Positions 1 to 8,108 of a stretch of 64,000 nucleotides of DNA are shown here, piece by piece. Location of the stretch: positions 372,001-436,000 of the forward strand of contig NZ_CADEAR010000003.1 of the NCBI RefSeq assembly GCF_902825325.1, in the 5' to 3' direction. Numbering within the stretch: position 1 is the first letter of the stretch; each line of letters starts with the position of its first letter. A model generated the notes under the pieces. The model did not search any database. It had not been told where the DNA came from and was given only the letters and a program-made list of their open reading frames with translations. The position numbers were made by a program, and so were the translations under genes. Source of the DNA: Brucella tritici. GTDB taxonomy: Bacteria; Pseudomonadota; Alphaproteobacteria; Rhizobiales; Rhizobiaceae.

Positions 1-630
1 CGCCACCAGCGCGCAAGGGGATGCGGCGCCACCGAGCATCTTCAGGAAAGTTTCCGCCGGGGCGGGGATGGCGAGCCCCAGAAAGGACACCACAGCGCCA
101 AGCGCCGGAGCGACAAGCAGCGGATTGCGGATCAGGGACCGCATGACCTTCCAGACGAGATGAAGCGGCTTCTTCTCGGTCTGCAAGCCGATTTCAATCA
201 GCACGATCGCAAAAGCAAAGGTGACGCAGACGGTGATGATGATCGAAATGGTGGTCGCTGCCAAAACGCCTGACCCGAAGGCGATCATCGAAAGTGGAAT
301 GCCCATATAGCCGGTATTCGGATAGGCGGCGTTCAGCCCGTCAAGCGCAGTATCTGCCAGAGGCAGCCTTCCACGCAGCCGCACCAGAAAGGGCAAGGCG
401 AACGCAATTGCGCTTGAAAGCAGAAATACTGCGATGAAACCCGGCTGCCAGAGCTCGCTGCCATGGGTATTGGCCATGATGTCGAAGAGAAGAGCAGGCA
501 GTGCCAGATAGACGACGAAACGGTTCAGCTCCGCTATCGCATGAGGCCCGAGTATTTTCAGCTTGAAGGCACCCCAGCCGGAGAAAATCAACGCGAAAAC
601 GGGAAGGACGACGAGCAGGGTAGTGAGCAT
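1..630 (-). CDS. AEC family transporter (auxin efflux carrier / malonate permease type), partial
   Basis: The minus strand is open from an ATG at 630 to the window edge, giving 210 N-terminal codons; the C-terminus lies beyond base 1. The protein is strongly hydrophobic, with several predicted membrane helices. It carries features of AEC permeases: an early FSGWGAFK segment, LNRFVVYLALPALLF, and the conserved NAAYPNTGYMGIPL stretch near residue 105. Family members are inner-membrane secondary transporters for organic anions; the substrate cannot be told from sequence. It is followed downstream of its start by the unrelated mltB-like gene on the same strand, whose terminator hairpin lies between them. 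Confidence 0.8.
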   Translation of the reverse strand, partial: MLTTLLVVLPVFALIFSGWGAFKLKILGPHAIAELNRFVVYLALPALLFDIMANTHGSELWQPGFIAVFLLSSAIAFALPFLVRLRGRLPLADTALDGLNAAYPNTGYMGIPLSMIAFGSGVLAATTISIIITVCVTFAFAIVLIEIGLQTEKKPLHLVWKVMRSLIRNPLLVAPALGAVVSFLGLAIPAPAETFLKMLGGAASPCALVA

Positions 631-663
631 GAAACGGGCATTCGTGGTGAGAGCAGAATAGGA

Positions 664-690
664 AAAGGCGCGGGGATGATCCCGCGCCTT
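664..690 (-). terminator. Rho-independent terminator after the MltB-like gene
   Basis: The arms AAGGCGCGGG and CCCGCGCCTT pair around a short ATGAT loop. On the minus strand the hairpin is followed by TTTTCC. It lies about 10 bp after the stop of the transglycosylase gene, so it should end that transcript before the AEC gene. Confidence 0.75.
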
Positions 691-699
691 ATGATTTGC

Positions 700-1938
700 T
701 TACAGCTTGTCGAGAAGCTCCTGGGTCGGCCAGGAATCGGCGGGCATTCCAAGACGCATCTGCTCAGCGCGCACGGCATCGCGGGTCAGGAGACCGAACA
801 CACCGTCGATCTTTTCGCCCATGTCGTAACCGCGGGCCTGAAGCTTGGTCTGGAGTTCCTTAAGCTGCTCCTGCGTCAGGCCCGGAACCGGGTTGCCCGG
901 ATCGAAGGCTGGCGCACCAGCGAGGCGGGTCGCGAAATAAGCGGCGGTTGTGGCGTAGACTATGGACTTGTTCCATTCCACGAATACGTCGAAGTTGGGA
1001 TAAGACAGGAAAGCCGGTCCCTTGCGGCCAAGCGGCAGCAGAAGTGACGCATCGCCATCATCTGCGCCAAGCGGACCGTTGAGGCCCATCACACCCTGCT
1101 CAGCCCACCATGAATGCGGCTTGCGGTTGGTGCGGATTGCTTCTTCCCAAGGCAGATCCTTGGTGAGACGCACCTCTTCAAGCCAAGGCTGGCCACGCTT
1201 CCAGCCGAGTTCCGAAATCATGCGACCGGCAGTCATCATGGCATCGGGAACGCTGTTCTTCAGGTCGACCTTACCGTCGCCGTCGCCATCGACGCCACGT
1301 TCAAGATAATCCTTCGGCAGAAGCTGCATCATGCCGATCTCGCCAGCCCATGCGCCGGTGGTTGCCGCATCGACGACGCCCTGATCGAAAAGCTTGAGAA
1401 GGGCAATCAACTGCGGGCGGAACAGGTCTGGACGGCGGCAGTCGTAGGAGAGGGTAACGAGCGCATTTAACGTGTCGAAATCGCCCTGAATGGCACCATA
1501 GTCGGTTTCAAGCCCCCAGAAGGCGGCAAGGACTGGCCCCGGAACGCCATAGGTATCTTCGACCTTCTTGAAGACATCTGCATATTTGACCAGATTTTCA
1601 CGGCCTTTTTTCAGGCGCGCTTCCGAGATGAGGCGCTTGGAAAATTCGGTGAAAGTCAGATTGAAAACAGTCTGCTTGCGGTCGCGATCAAGCACCTTTT
1701 GCTCAAGCATGGCCTTGTGCAATTCGGCGATGCCCTTTTCGCCGACACCGGCGTCACGGGCTTCCTTGGTCAGATTGTCCATCCACTGGCCGTAATCGAT
1801 CTCGCATTCCGGCTTGGGAAGATTGACGGTGTTTTCAGTTGGCGTCGCAGCGGGCGCGGGAGAAGCGGCAGCCTGTGCATGGGACATGGCTGTCGATGCA
1901 AGCAAGGCGGCTGCGATAACTGAAGCAAAAAACTTCAT
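700..1938 (-). CDS. Lytic murein transglycosylase, MltB family (SLT_2) with C-terminal peptidoglycan-binding domain
   Basis: This 412-residue protein is predicted to cleave the MurNAc-GlcNAc bond in the periplasm, forming 1,6-anhydro-muropeptides. Residues 1 to about 24 are a Sec signal peptide ending AQA. The SLT_2 domain spans about 45-345. FWGLETDYG near residue 144 holds the expected catalytic glutamate, and GEIGMMQLLPKDYLERG follows near 200. An acidic GVDGDGDGK stretch near 216 resembles the calcium-binding-like loop of MltB. Residues about 350-412 fit a peptidoglycan-binding repeat (LKELQTKLQARGYDMG). It is monocistronic, with its own terminator. Unlike E. coli MltB it has no lipobox, so it is probably soluble in the periplasm. 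Confidence 0.9.
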   Translation of the reverse strand: MKFFASVIAAALLASTAMSHAQAAASPAPAATPTENTVNLPKPECEIDYGQWMDNLTKEARDAGVGEKGIAELHKAMLEQKVLDRDRKQTVFNLTFTEFSKRLISEARLKKGRENLVKYADVFKKVEDTYGVPGPVLAAFWGLETDYGAIQGDFDTLNALVTLSYDCRRPDLFRPQLIALLKLFDQGVVDAATTGAWAGEIGMMQLLPKDYLERGVDGDGDGKVDLKNSVPDAMMTAGRMISELGWKRGQPWLEEVRLTKDLPWEEAIRTNRKPHSWWAEQGVMGLNGPLGADDGDASLLLPLGRKGPAFLSYPNFDVFVEWNKSIVYATTAAYFATRLAGAPAFDPGNPVPGLTQEQLKELQTKLQARGYDMGEKIDGVFGLLTRDAVRAEQMRLGMPADSWPTQELLDKL

Positions 1939-2058
1939 TGGTAACTCACACTAATAGATTGGGAGCAAGCCGCTCCATCCGAGGATTGTTTTAGCTATTG
2001 CCTCAACAAGCCCCGGAAATGAAGCAAAACTTGGTGTGAACTGCCAAACTGCGCTGTG

Positions 2059-2892
2059 TTACCGAACTTTGTTGCTTTCCAGCCACTTTTTCCATGCGTT
2101 GGCATCGCCGGCGAAGACATTGATGTCGGCGTCGCCCTTGATGCCTGGAATGGAGCCGGTGCCCGTATATTGCCAGAACGTCCACGGATGGGGACCGTAT
2201 TTCTCATCCGGATGACCGGCAACGGAGCGCAGCCAGAACGCATAGTCAGCCATCTGCCGCAAGTCGTTGTCATCGAAGAAATCGACCGTCGTGTAAACAA
2301 TCGGACGCTTGCCGTAATGCTTTTCCAGCGCCTGCAGGAAGATGCGCATTTCCTTGCGCACAACGGCAGCATTGGGGCGCAGCTTGCAGGTTGGCGACTG
2401 CGGGTTCCATTCCATATCGAGAACGGGCGGAAGCGCGCTCGGATCACGCGGTACGTTCTGGATATACCAGCGTGCCTGTTCGATAGCCGGACGGCAGAAA
2501 TAATAGAAATGATAGGCGCTCCGCGCGATGCCTGCCTGATGGGCGCCGTTCCAGTGTTCCTTGAAACGGTCATCGACGCGGTCGCCGCCCTCCGTCGCCT
2601 TGATGAAGGCGAAGGAAATGCCGCTGGCGCGCACGGCGCTCCAGTCCACATTGGTCTGATATTTGGAAACATCGGTGCCGTGTATCGGATAATGCCAGGG
2701 CGTCTTGCCGGTCCAGTCATGCGGGTCGCGATCGCCGAAGCGCGGCGCTTTCACAGGGCCGGACGGCGGTGCGATCCGCGCCACTGAGCTGCCTGATTTC
2801 TTTACGTCGGAAAAGTCGTAATCCACCGTCGTGCAGGCGGAAAGAATAAATGCGCCGAGGGCGAGAATGCTGTAGCTGGCCAGACGGTTCAT
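2059..2892 (-). CDS. GH25 family lysozyme, lipoprotein
   Basis: This 277-residue protein has a lipoprotein signal peptide with lipobox LSAC (Cys20). A glycosyl hydrolase 25 (Lyc1/Cpl-1-like) domain covers about 68-277. HGTDVSKYQ holds the early conserved Asp near 74, and PPVLDMEW holds the Asp/Glu pair near 159-161 expected in the active site. FWQYTGTGSIPGI near the C-terminus is the usual family ending. GH25 enzymes are N-acetylmuramidases. A chromosomal lipoprotein form suggests a wall-remodelling role rather than a phage lysin, and no phage genes surround it. The start is the ATG immediately before the lipoprotein signal. Confidence 0.9.
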   Translation of the reverse strand: MNRLASYSILALGAFILSACTTVDYDFSDVKKSGSSVARIAPPSGPVKAPRFGDRDPHDWTGKTPWHYPIHGTDVSKYQTNVDWSAVRASGISFAFIKATEGGDRVDDRFKEHWNGAHQAGIARSAYHFYYFCRPAIEQARWYIQNVPRDPSALPPVLDMEWNPQSPTCKLRPNAAVVRKEMRIFLQALEKHYGKRPIVYTTVDFFDDNDLRQMADYAFWLRSVAGHPDEKYGPHPWTFWQYTGTGSIPGIKGDADINVFAGDANAWKKWLESNKVR

Positions 2893-2977
2893 AAAGGGGT
2901 TCCGTGTCGCGAATCAGTCCTCTAACGGTTACGCGATCCGAAGCCGGACGTCACCAGTCTGGCGGGCAAGTTTGGTG

Positions 2978-3679
2978 CTAATCTTTGGGAGCGGGCGACG
3001 TTGTCGAACGAATGATCGTTATCCAGGCAAAACCACGATAAAGAATACGCTTTTCAACGACAGCACTGCGTTCCTGCGCGAACTGATCGCAAACCGAGAA
3101 CAAGTCGAAACGCGGCGTGACATGGAACCATTCGAGCCACTTGAAGAGTGCCTTTCCGAACCAGCGCGGCAGGCGGGCCTGATTTCCAAAATCGACGATA
3201 TGCAATTCCCCATCTGCATTAAGGTGCCGGATGCTTTCACGAATGACCGACTGCCATTGCGGGATCATCGATACGGCATAGGAAATGAAAATCCGGTCGA
3301 AGCCGGTCTGTCCGAACAGTCGATCAGGGTCGAACTGGGCTGCATCTGCGCGATCAAGCCGGACGCGATCTTCAATGCCTGCGCGCTCTGCCGCCCGGCG
3401 TGCCGTATCCAGCATTTCTGCTGAAATATCGATGCCGAAGAGTTTCGCATCCGGATAATTTTCCGCAGCTTTCACCAGATTGCGACCTGTGCCGCAGCCG
3501 ATCTCCAGAACTGTGCCCTCCTTGGGCACGGACAGTCCCGCGATCATGGGGTCCCGGCCCAGAAGATAATACTTGCGGGTAGCATCATAGAAATGCCGCT
3601 GACGGCGATAGACCCGATCCATGAGATTGGCATGTTTGACACCCTGAACGCTCCACGGGCTGCGCAACATGTCAGGCAT
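2978..3679 (-). CDS. btaB: BtaB-like S-adenosylmethionine methyltransferase (betaine-lipid synthesis)
   Basis: This 233-residue class I SAM-dependent methyltransferase has motif I as VLEIGCGTGRNLV near residue 57 and the acidic motif II as LFGIDISAEML. It also has YRRQRHFYDATRKYYLLGRD, a stretch typical of BtaB. BtaB trimethylates diacylglyceryl-homoserine to the phosphorus-free membrane lipid DGTS. Its ATG overlaps the end of the upstream btaA remnant by 8 bp on the same strand, the usual btaAB coupling. The gene looks intact although btaA is broken, so its normal substrate is probably not made here. Confidence 0.8.
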   Translation of the reverse strand: MPDMLRSPWSVQGVKHANLMDRVYRRQRHFYDATRKYYLLGRDPMIAGLSVPKEGTVLEIGCGTGRNLVKAAENYPDAKLFGIDISAEMLDTARRAAERAGIEDRVRLDRADAAQFDPDRLFGQTGFDRIFISYAVSMIPQWQSVIRESIRHLNADGELHIVDFGNQARLPRWFGKALFKWLEWFHVTPRFDLFSVCDQFAQERSAVVEKRILYRGFAWITIIRSTTSPAPKD

Positions 3680-4240
3680 CCTTCAGCGTATAGAGATGGA
3701 AACCACCATAGATCGACGAGCGGTCGCGGTCATGCAGGGTGCGGGATTCATCCGCTTGATATTCCCAGCGGTCCAGAATTTGTGGTGCCACCCGTCCCGG
3801 AAGCAGGCTCGGTTCCGCTGCAGTACGGAAGATGACACGGGCATTTGCTGCTGCCGTACGGGTAATTTCACTCCAGAGGGCATTGAGCTGTTCGTCATTC
3901 ATCCAGTCCTGCGCGTCCAGCAGAATGTAACGGTCGACGGAAGAGCCAGGCTTGGCAGCGAGAAAGTCGGTGTAGCTCGCGTTCTGCACGGTCATGCGAT
4001 CTGCGCGGCGGTCAAGTAGGACATGGCATTGCATCCGCCGGACGCGATGGTGACGATGCGGTGACCCGGCTTGATGGCCAGAGCAGCCATATCGACTTCG
4101 GGGTCTTCCCAAATCTGCGGATAGACTAGCCCTTTGAAGAGCCAGGCAAACAACCTTTCGGAAAAGCCCGCACGCGAGAGGGCGCTGTTCTGGGTTACGG
4201 CACGTTTGAGAATTGTGTCGGCTGATGTTTGCTCTGTCAT
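3672..4240 (-). pseudogene. btaA: btaA remnant with internal deletion and frame change
   Basis: BtaA transfers the 3-amino-3-carboxypropyl group of SAM to diacylglycerol and is usually about 400-420 residues. The N-terminal part, starting at ATG 4240, reads LVYPQIWEDPEVDM and IASGGCNAMSYLTA and then hits TGA at 3994-3992. The C-terminal part continues in another frame from about 4005 to 3672 with SVDRYILLDAQDWMNDEQLN, VIFRTAAEPSLLPGR and DRSSIYGGFHLY. Together only about 190 codons remain, so roughly 220 central codons are missing. The break lies near 4000-4012. The stop of the first part overlaps an ATG of the second (ATGA at 3995-3992), so a C-terminal fragment of about 107 residues could still be translated. 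A full BtaA cannot be made. Confidence 0.85.
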
Positions 4241-4599
4241 TAAAAGTTCCCCTGATGCACGAATCCCGACTTCGATTTCGCAAAGTTAAACATCGTCCAA
4301 TGACAGGGGCGTGACGAATTAACTGCGGATTTTTAAACCTGATGAATGCCGCTATACGCCTTTAATACTGTCGGTTTATTACGGCCGGTAAGACTATTTG
4401 AGAGAACTTTTTCGCGCTGTTGCCGTTTTCTTGTGTGACGGTCCCAGTCGACAGGATTTCTGTGTCGATGAGCGACCGTAAAGGTGATTGGCCGGACAAA
4501 CCGGTCACGCACGGAGAAAACAGAGAGAGGCGTTTGGCAATATTGCCATTTGATGCCTGAAACCAGGCCAACGAGCCTGATCTAGGAAGGAGAGCCAAC
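4241..4599. other. Intergenic region between btaA remnant and small lipoprotein gene
   Basis: The region is divergent and holds no convincing gene. It should carry the btaA promoter on the minus strand and the promoter of the lipoprotein gene on the plus strand. An imperfect inverted repeat around 4439-4479 (CGGTC to GACCG arms) and a small CCGG-centred hairpin near 4487-4505 are visible. I see no classical -35/-10 pair that I would defend. Confidence 0.4.
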
Positions 4600-4800
4600 G
4601 TGAAGAAGTTTCTGATTGCTTCCGTCGCCGCCGTATCACTTCTCGGCCTTGCAGCTTGCAACGACAAGAAGGATGACACGAGCAACGCACCGGCACCATC
4701 CGCGCCGGCAGCGCCTTCGAACAATGACACGACGACGACGCCAGCCCCAACCAATCCGGCACCATCAACGCCGGGTACGGGCACGGCACCTGCCAACTAA
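4600..4800 (+). CDS. Small Pro/Thr/Ala-rich lipoprotein, function unknown
   Basis: This 66-residue protein starts with GTG, preceded at good spacing by GGAAGGAG (4586-4593). Residues 1-20 form a lipoprotein signal with lipobox LAAC; the rest is low complexity (Ala, Pro, Thr, Asn, Ser) with a short charged NDKKDD segment after the cysteine. Such tails are typical of flexible surface or periplasmic anchors in alphaproteobacteria. No catalytic domain is present and I do not recognise a named family. A strong hairpin follows at 4839-4865. Confidence 0.7.
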   Translation: MKKFLIASVAAVSLLGLAACNDKKDDTSNAPAPSAPAAPSNNDTTTTPAPTNPAPSTPGTGTAPAN

Positions 4801-4838
4801 TGGTGCAGAGCCGTGACGCATCATGCGTCTGCATTTGG

Positions 4839-4865
4839 ATGGCGATCCGGTCTCCGGGTCGCCAT
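4839..4865. terminator. Long nested hairpin after the small lipoprotein gene
   Basis: ATGGCGA pairs with TCGCCAT, and inside them CCGG pairs with CCGG around a TCT loop, giving an almost continuous 12-bp stem. There is no U-run, so it may act as a processing or attenuation structure rather than a classical intrinsic terminator. Its position argues against starting the next gene upstream of it. Confidence 0.5.
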
Positions 4866-4975
4866 TCGTGCCAATGGGTTTTGAGATGAACGTTAAAGCA
4901 ACCACGTCGGGAAAAGACGGGCATTCTGCGTTTTCCGTGTTTCAACGCAGGCTCGGTTCGGTTATGGCTTTTGTC

Positions 4976-5344
4976 ATGAACCGTAACGCCCTGTTTTTCA
5001 TCTCTGCGATTGTTCTTGTTGCGCTTGCCGCCTGCGGCAAGGGAAGTGACGAGACCGCTGCCACAACCAACGGCGGCGAGCAGGGAGCTGCGGCGGTATC
5101 GCAGCCTGCAAAACCGACAGAAAGAGGAAGCACGGAAAAAGGCCCCGATCTGGTCAAATCGCTCCGCGATAGTTCCGGTGTAATAAGCCCGGAAGAGAAA
5201 GCGGCAGCCATTGAACGTGCGCGCACAAATGCTGTCGCTGCGGCAAAATCTGTGGGGCAGACGGATCAGCAGGCGCAGACGGCGGGAGACGCGGCAGCTA
5301 CGGTCGCACAGCGCTCATTCGATGAACGCGAACCTCAGCAGTAA
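4976..5344 (+). CDS. Small lipoprotein, function unknown
   Basis: From the ATG at 4976 the protein is 122 residues. It has a lipoprotein signal and lipobox LAAC, then an Ala/Glu/Gln-rich hydrophilic tail that is probably helical in the second half (EEKAAAIERARTNAVAAAKS). The frame is open upstream to 4823, with in-frame ATGs at 4886 and 4964. I prefer 4976 because it puts the signal peptide at the N-terminus and avoids the hairpin at 4839-4865; a start at 4964 is nearly as good. No domain is recognised. It is the second small lipoprotein in a row and may be co-expressed with the first. Confidence 0.65.
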   Translation: MNRNALFFISAIVLVALAACGKGSDETAATTNGGEQGAAAVSQPAKPTERGSTEKGPDLVKSLRDSSGVISPEEKAAAIERARTNAVAAAKSVGQTDQQAQTAGDAAATVAQRSFDEREPQQ

Positions 5345-5470
5345 GCGTTCGTTGCGGAACACGGCAACAATCTAAGCCAATGCCTTCTCATTCTTTCTAA
5401 ATGTTTGTTTTTTCGGCTTTCGTCTGTGTGGACGGTTTTCAGTTCATTCGGAATTCTATAGAAAAGTTCC

Positions 5471-6181
5471 ATGTCGATTTGGGTTCGCATTGGTGAGTTT
5501 GTAACGTCCGTGGCGTCGAATGCCATTACTGGCGTTATCGAAGCCGTGCGCACCGTTTTCGAGGGCGATGCCGATACGCGTCGTCGGGTGGCCTTTTCCA
5601 TCGCGATGATCGCGCTTTCAGCCAAAATGGCGAAGGCCGACGGGGTGGTTACCCAGGATGAAATCCGCGCCTTCCAGGACATATTCTCCGTGCCGAAGGA
5701 AGAGACGGCGCATGTCGCGCGGCTCTATGATCTCGCCAAGCAGGACGTCGCAGGCTATGAATCCTATGCGCGCCAGCTTGCCGGATTATGCAGCGAAGGG
5801 CAGACCGATTGTCATTTGCTGGAAGACATTCTCGACGGCCTTTTTCATATCGCCACTGCCGATGGTTATGTGCACGAAAAGGAAATGGCCTTTCTTGCGG
5901 GCGTAGCTGATATTTTCGGCTATGACGAAGTTGCTTTCGATCGGATCGCTATCCGGCATGTCCAGCGTGGCGCCGACGATCCCTATGCCATTCTGGGGCT
6001 GGAGCGCGGTGTTTCCTTCGAGATGGCCCGCAAGCGCTATCGTTCGCTGGTCAAGGAGCATCATCCTGACCGGCTGGTCGCAGAAGGCTTGCCGCTGGAA
6101 TTCATAACCATTGCCAACAGGCGTCTGGCGGCGATAAACGCTGCCTGGGCGAGCATTGAGAAGAATCTGGAGGCTGCATGA
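5471..6181 (+). CDS. djlA: DjlA-type co-chaperone: TerB-like domain plus C-terminal J domain
   Basis: This 236-residue protein has a TerB/DjlA N-terminal helical domain at about 40-165, where AKMAKADGVVTQDEI and HIATADGYVHEKEM are the two acidic metal-binding-like repeats. A J domain follows at about 170-236 (DDPYAILGLERG) with the HPD motif in KEHHPDRLVAEG. The HPD motif stimulates the ATPase of DnaK. Unlike enterobacterial DjlA there is no clear N-terminal membrane anchor, although residues 8-30 are moderately hydrophobic. Its stop overlaps the start of the amidase gene by 4 bp (ATGA), so the two are translationally coupled. Confidence 0.85.
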   Translation: MSIWVRIGEFVTSVASNAITGVIEAVRTVFEGDADTRRRVAFSIAMIALSAKMAKADGVVTQDEIRAFQDIFSVPKEETAHVARLYDLAKQDVAGYESYARQLAGLCSEGQTDCHLLEDILDGLFHIATADGYVHEKEMAFLAGVADIFGYDEVAFDRIAIRHVQRGADDPYAILGLERGVSFEMARKRYRSLVKEHHPDRLVAEGLPLEFITIANRRLAAINAAWASIEKNLEAA

Positions 6182-6984
6182 GCAGCGTGAACGAAATCGA
6201 GAGTGAATTGTTGCAGGAGCTGGCGCTCGAGCAGCCCGATTTCGCCGGGGTAACGCTCGATCCGTCGCCCAATTTCGGTCCTCGCCGCGATGGCAAGGTG
6301 CCCGCCTTTCTCATTCTCCATTATACCGGGCTGGCGACTGCCGAAGAAGCGGTGCAGGTTCTGAAATCGCCGGATATGGAAGTTTCCGCGCATTATCTTG
6401 TCCATGAAGATGGGCGGATCGTACAGATGGTTTCGGAAAAGGCGCGTGCCTGGCATGCGGGCAAGAGCTTCTGGAAGGGTGAAACGGACATCAATTCCGC
6501 TTCTATCGGCATCGAGATCGTCAATCCTGGCAATCTCGAAAATTATCCGCCCTTCAAGGATGCGCAGGTCGATGCACTCATCCGCCTCTGCCGCGATATA
6601 TGCGAGCGTTATGCCATCAAGCCGGAAAATGTTCTGGCCCATTCGGATATAGCACCGTCGCGCAAGACCGATCCCGGCCATAACTTCCCCTGGAAGCGGC
6701 TCCACGATGCGGGCGTCGGGCACTATATCGAGCCGACATCGATCCGCGGTGGACGGTTTCTGGCACGTGGCGAAAACGGTCAGCCTGTCGAAGCCTTGCA
6801 ATCCATGCTGGCACTTTATGGCTATGAGATGGCCATCACGGGTGTCTTCGATGAAGGCACAGAAACCGTGATTAAGGCCTTTCAGCGTCATTTTCGGACA
6901 CAAAATGTGGACGGTGTGGCCGATGTATCTACTATAGATACCCTCTACAGGCTAATTTTTTCCCTGCAAAATGTTACCGCCTGA
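6178..6984 (+). CDS. N-acetylmuramoyl-L-alanine amidase, AmpD/AmiD-like, with peptidoglycan-binding domain
   Basis: This 268-residue protein has an Amidase_2 (PGRP-like) domain at about 25-185. LILHYTGL holds the first zinc histidine, ENVLAHSDIAPSRKTDPG holds the second histidine and the downstream Lys/Asp region, and SASIGIEIVNPG is the central strand. A peptidoglycan-binding domain covers about 198-262 (GQPVEALQSMLALYGYEM). There is no signal peptide, so it is more likely a cytoplasmic AmpD-like enzyme acting on anhydro-muropeptides in wall recycling, although an added binding domain is more usual in AmiD. It overlaps djlA by 4 bp. Confidence 0.85.
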   Translation: MSSVNEIESELLQELALEQPDFAGVTLDPSPNFGPRRDGKVPAFLILHYTGLATAEEAVQVLKSPDMEVSAHYLVHEDGRIVQMVSEKARAWHAGKSFWKGETDINSASIGIEIVNPGNLENYPPFKDAQVDALIRLCRDICERYAIKPENVLAHSDIAPSRKTDPGHNFPWKRLHDAGVGHYIEPTSIRGGRFLARGENGQPVEALQSMLALYGYEMAITGVFDEGTETVIKAFQRHFRTQNVDGVADVSTIDTLYRLIFSLQNVTA

Positions 6985-7300
6985 CCAGGTGTGTGCGGGC
7001 AACTTTTCTATTTAGCGTTGATTTGCATTTCCGTAATGATTTCAAAAAAATAGATTGATCCAGGTGGCTGCCGGAGGATTTCGACAAAGGTTCCGCTTGT
7101 CGATGCGTGAATCGCAAATGTTACAACCTGTAAGACTATTTTACTTTTGCAACCAATCTTCAGCTGCATTTGCCCGGCACTTCATCGCTCAATCCCAGCG
7201 GACACGGGCCTAACAACCCTTATCGGGCGGGATCAAAAAACAGGACTGCCTCTCCCAAGACGGGCGGTCTGACAAAAGAAACGTTCCAAGACGGTAGGTT
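6985..7300. other. Intergenic leader of the SLT transglycosylase gene
   Basis: No gene is supported here. The region is AT-rich near 7010-7050 and 7130-7160. A hairpin made of GACTGCC and GGGCGGTC arms (about 7243-7271) sits 30 bp before the SLT start. It probably holds the promoter and leader of that gene. Confidence 0.4.
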
Positions 7301-7945
7301 ATGAAAACTAAATTTGTTGTTGTTTGCGCCCTTGTCGGCGCGATGAGTTCGTTTGGCCTGAATCCAGCACTGAGTGCCCCTTCAACTGAACCGACCAACC
7401 TCGCAGCTCTCCTCAAGGCACGCCAGCAGAACAAGTCTGCGGAGGCGGAAAAACCAACCACAACGCCTAAGAAGGCATCGGTCGTCACCCGCCGTGCGGC
7501 ACCGGCCACCAAGGGGTCCACAGGCAAGCGTGCGCAGTCGAAAGACACGACTGCCCGTAGCGCCAAGGGTGGCAGCACCTACTCCAACATCATTAACCGT
7601 TACGCATCGACCTATGGTGTGCCTTCCGCGCTGGCACATGCGGTTGTGCGTCACGAAAGCAATTTCCAGCCGAACGTGCGCGGCAAGGCCGGTGAAATCG
7701 GCCTGATGCAGATCAAGCTCTCGACCGCACGCGGCCTCGGTTATACGGGTTCCGCCAAGGGCCTTTACGAGCCATCCACGAACATCCAGTTCGGCATGAA
7801 ATACCTTGCAATGGCACAGAAGCTCGGCGGTGGAAGCACCTGCGGCACGATCCTGAAGTACAATGCCGGTCACGGCGCTACGCGCATGAACCCGACTTCC
7901 GCAAAGTATTGCAGCTCAGTCAAGGCCTATATGCGCGCGCTCTGA
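7301..7945 (+). CDS. Lytic transglycosylase, SLT domain (family 1)
   Basis: This 214-residue secreted protein has a signal peptide at 1 to about 25 and a Lys/Ala/Thr-rich linker at 26-92. The SLT domain covers about 95-214. HAVVRHESNFQPNVRG holds the catalytic glutamate, GEIGLMQIKLSTARGLGY the conserved GLMQI motif, and LKYNAGHGA the third motif. It cleaves glycan strands non-hydrolytically in the periplasm. The ATG at 7301 is preceded by AGACGGTAGG. A strong terminator at 8006-8034 makes it monocistronic. Confidence 0.9.
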   Translation: MKTKFVVVCALVGAMSSFGLNPALSAPSTEPTNLAALLKARQQNKSAEAEKPTTTPKKASVVTRRAAPATKGSTGKRAQSKDTTARSAKGGSTYSNIINRYASTYGVPSALAHAVVRHESNFQPNVRGKAGEIGLMQIKLSTARGLGYTGSAKGLYEPSTNIQFGMKYLAMAQKLGGGSTCGTILKYNAGHGATRMNPTSAKYCSSVKAYMRAL

Positions 7946-8005
7946 TGTGAACGCAGATTTACGTCGGCGGTCGCGTAGAGTACAGGCCGCCCGATGTGAA
8001 CGGAG

Positions 8006-8034
8006 AGCCGACAGTGGAGACACTGTCGGCTTTT
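8006..8034 (+). terminator. Rho-independent terminator after the SLT gene
   Basis: AGCCGACAGTG pairs with CACTGTCGGC and is followed directly by TTTTCTGTTT. It lies about 60 bp past the SLT stop and isolates the gene from rnpB. Confidence 0.85.
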
Positions 8035-8093
8035 CTGTTTCCGCTGAGTTGAGATTTTTTCCGGAATCCGGTTTCGCTATTCCGTTATCGTTG

Positions 8094-8099
8094 CTATAT
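8094..8099 (+). promoter_or_regulatory. Probable -10 element of rnpB
   Basis: CTATAT, the alphaproteobacterial -10 consensus, lies about 10 bp before the first paired base of the RNase P RNA. No good -35 is visible at 17 bp. Confidence 0.4.
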
Positions 8100-8108
8100 G
8101 CGCGCTGT

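Noticed and set aside
4388-7142. Same 12-mer GTAAGACTATTT at 4388 and 7131
   Set aside because: One shared 12-mer is expected by chance many times in 64 kb; the surroundings do not match.
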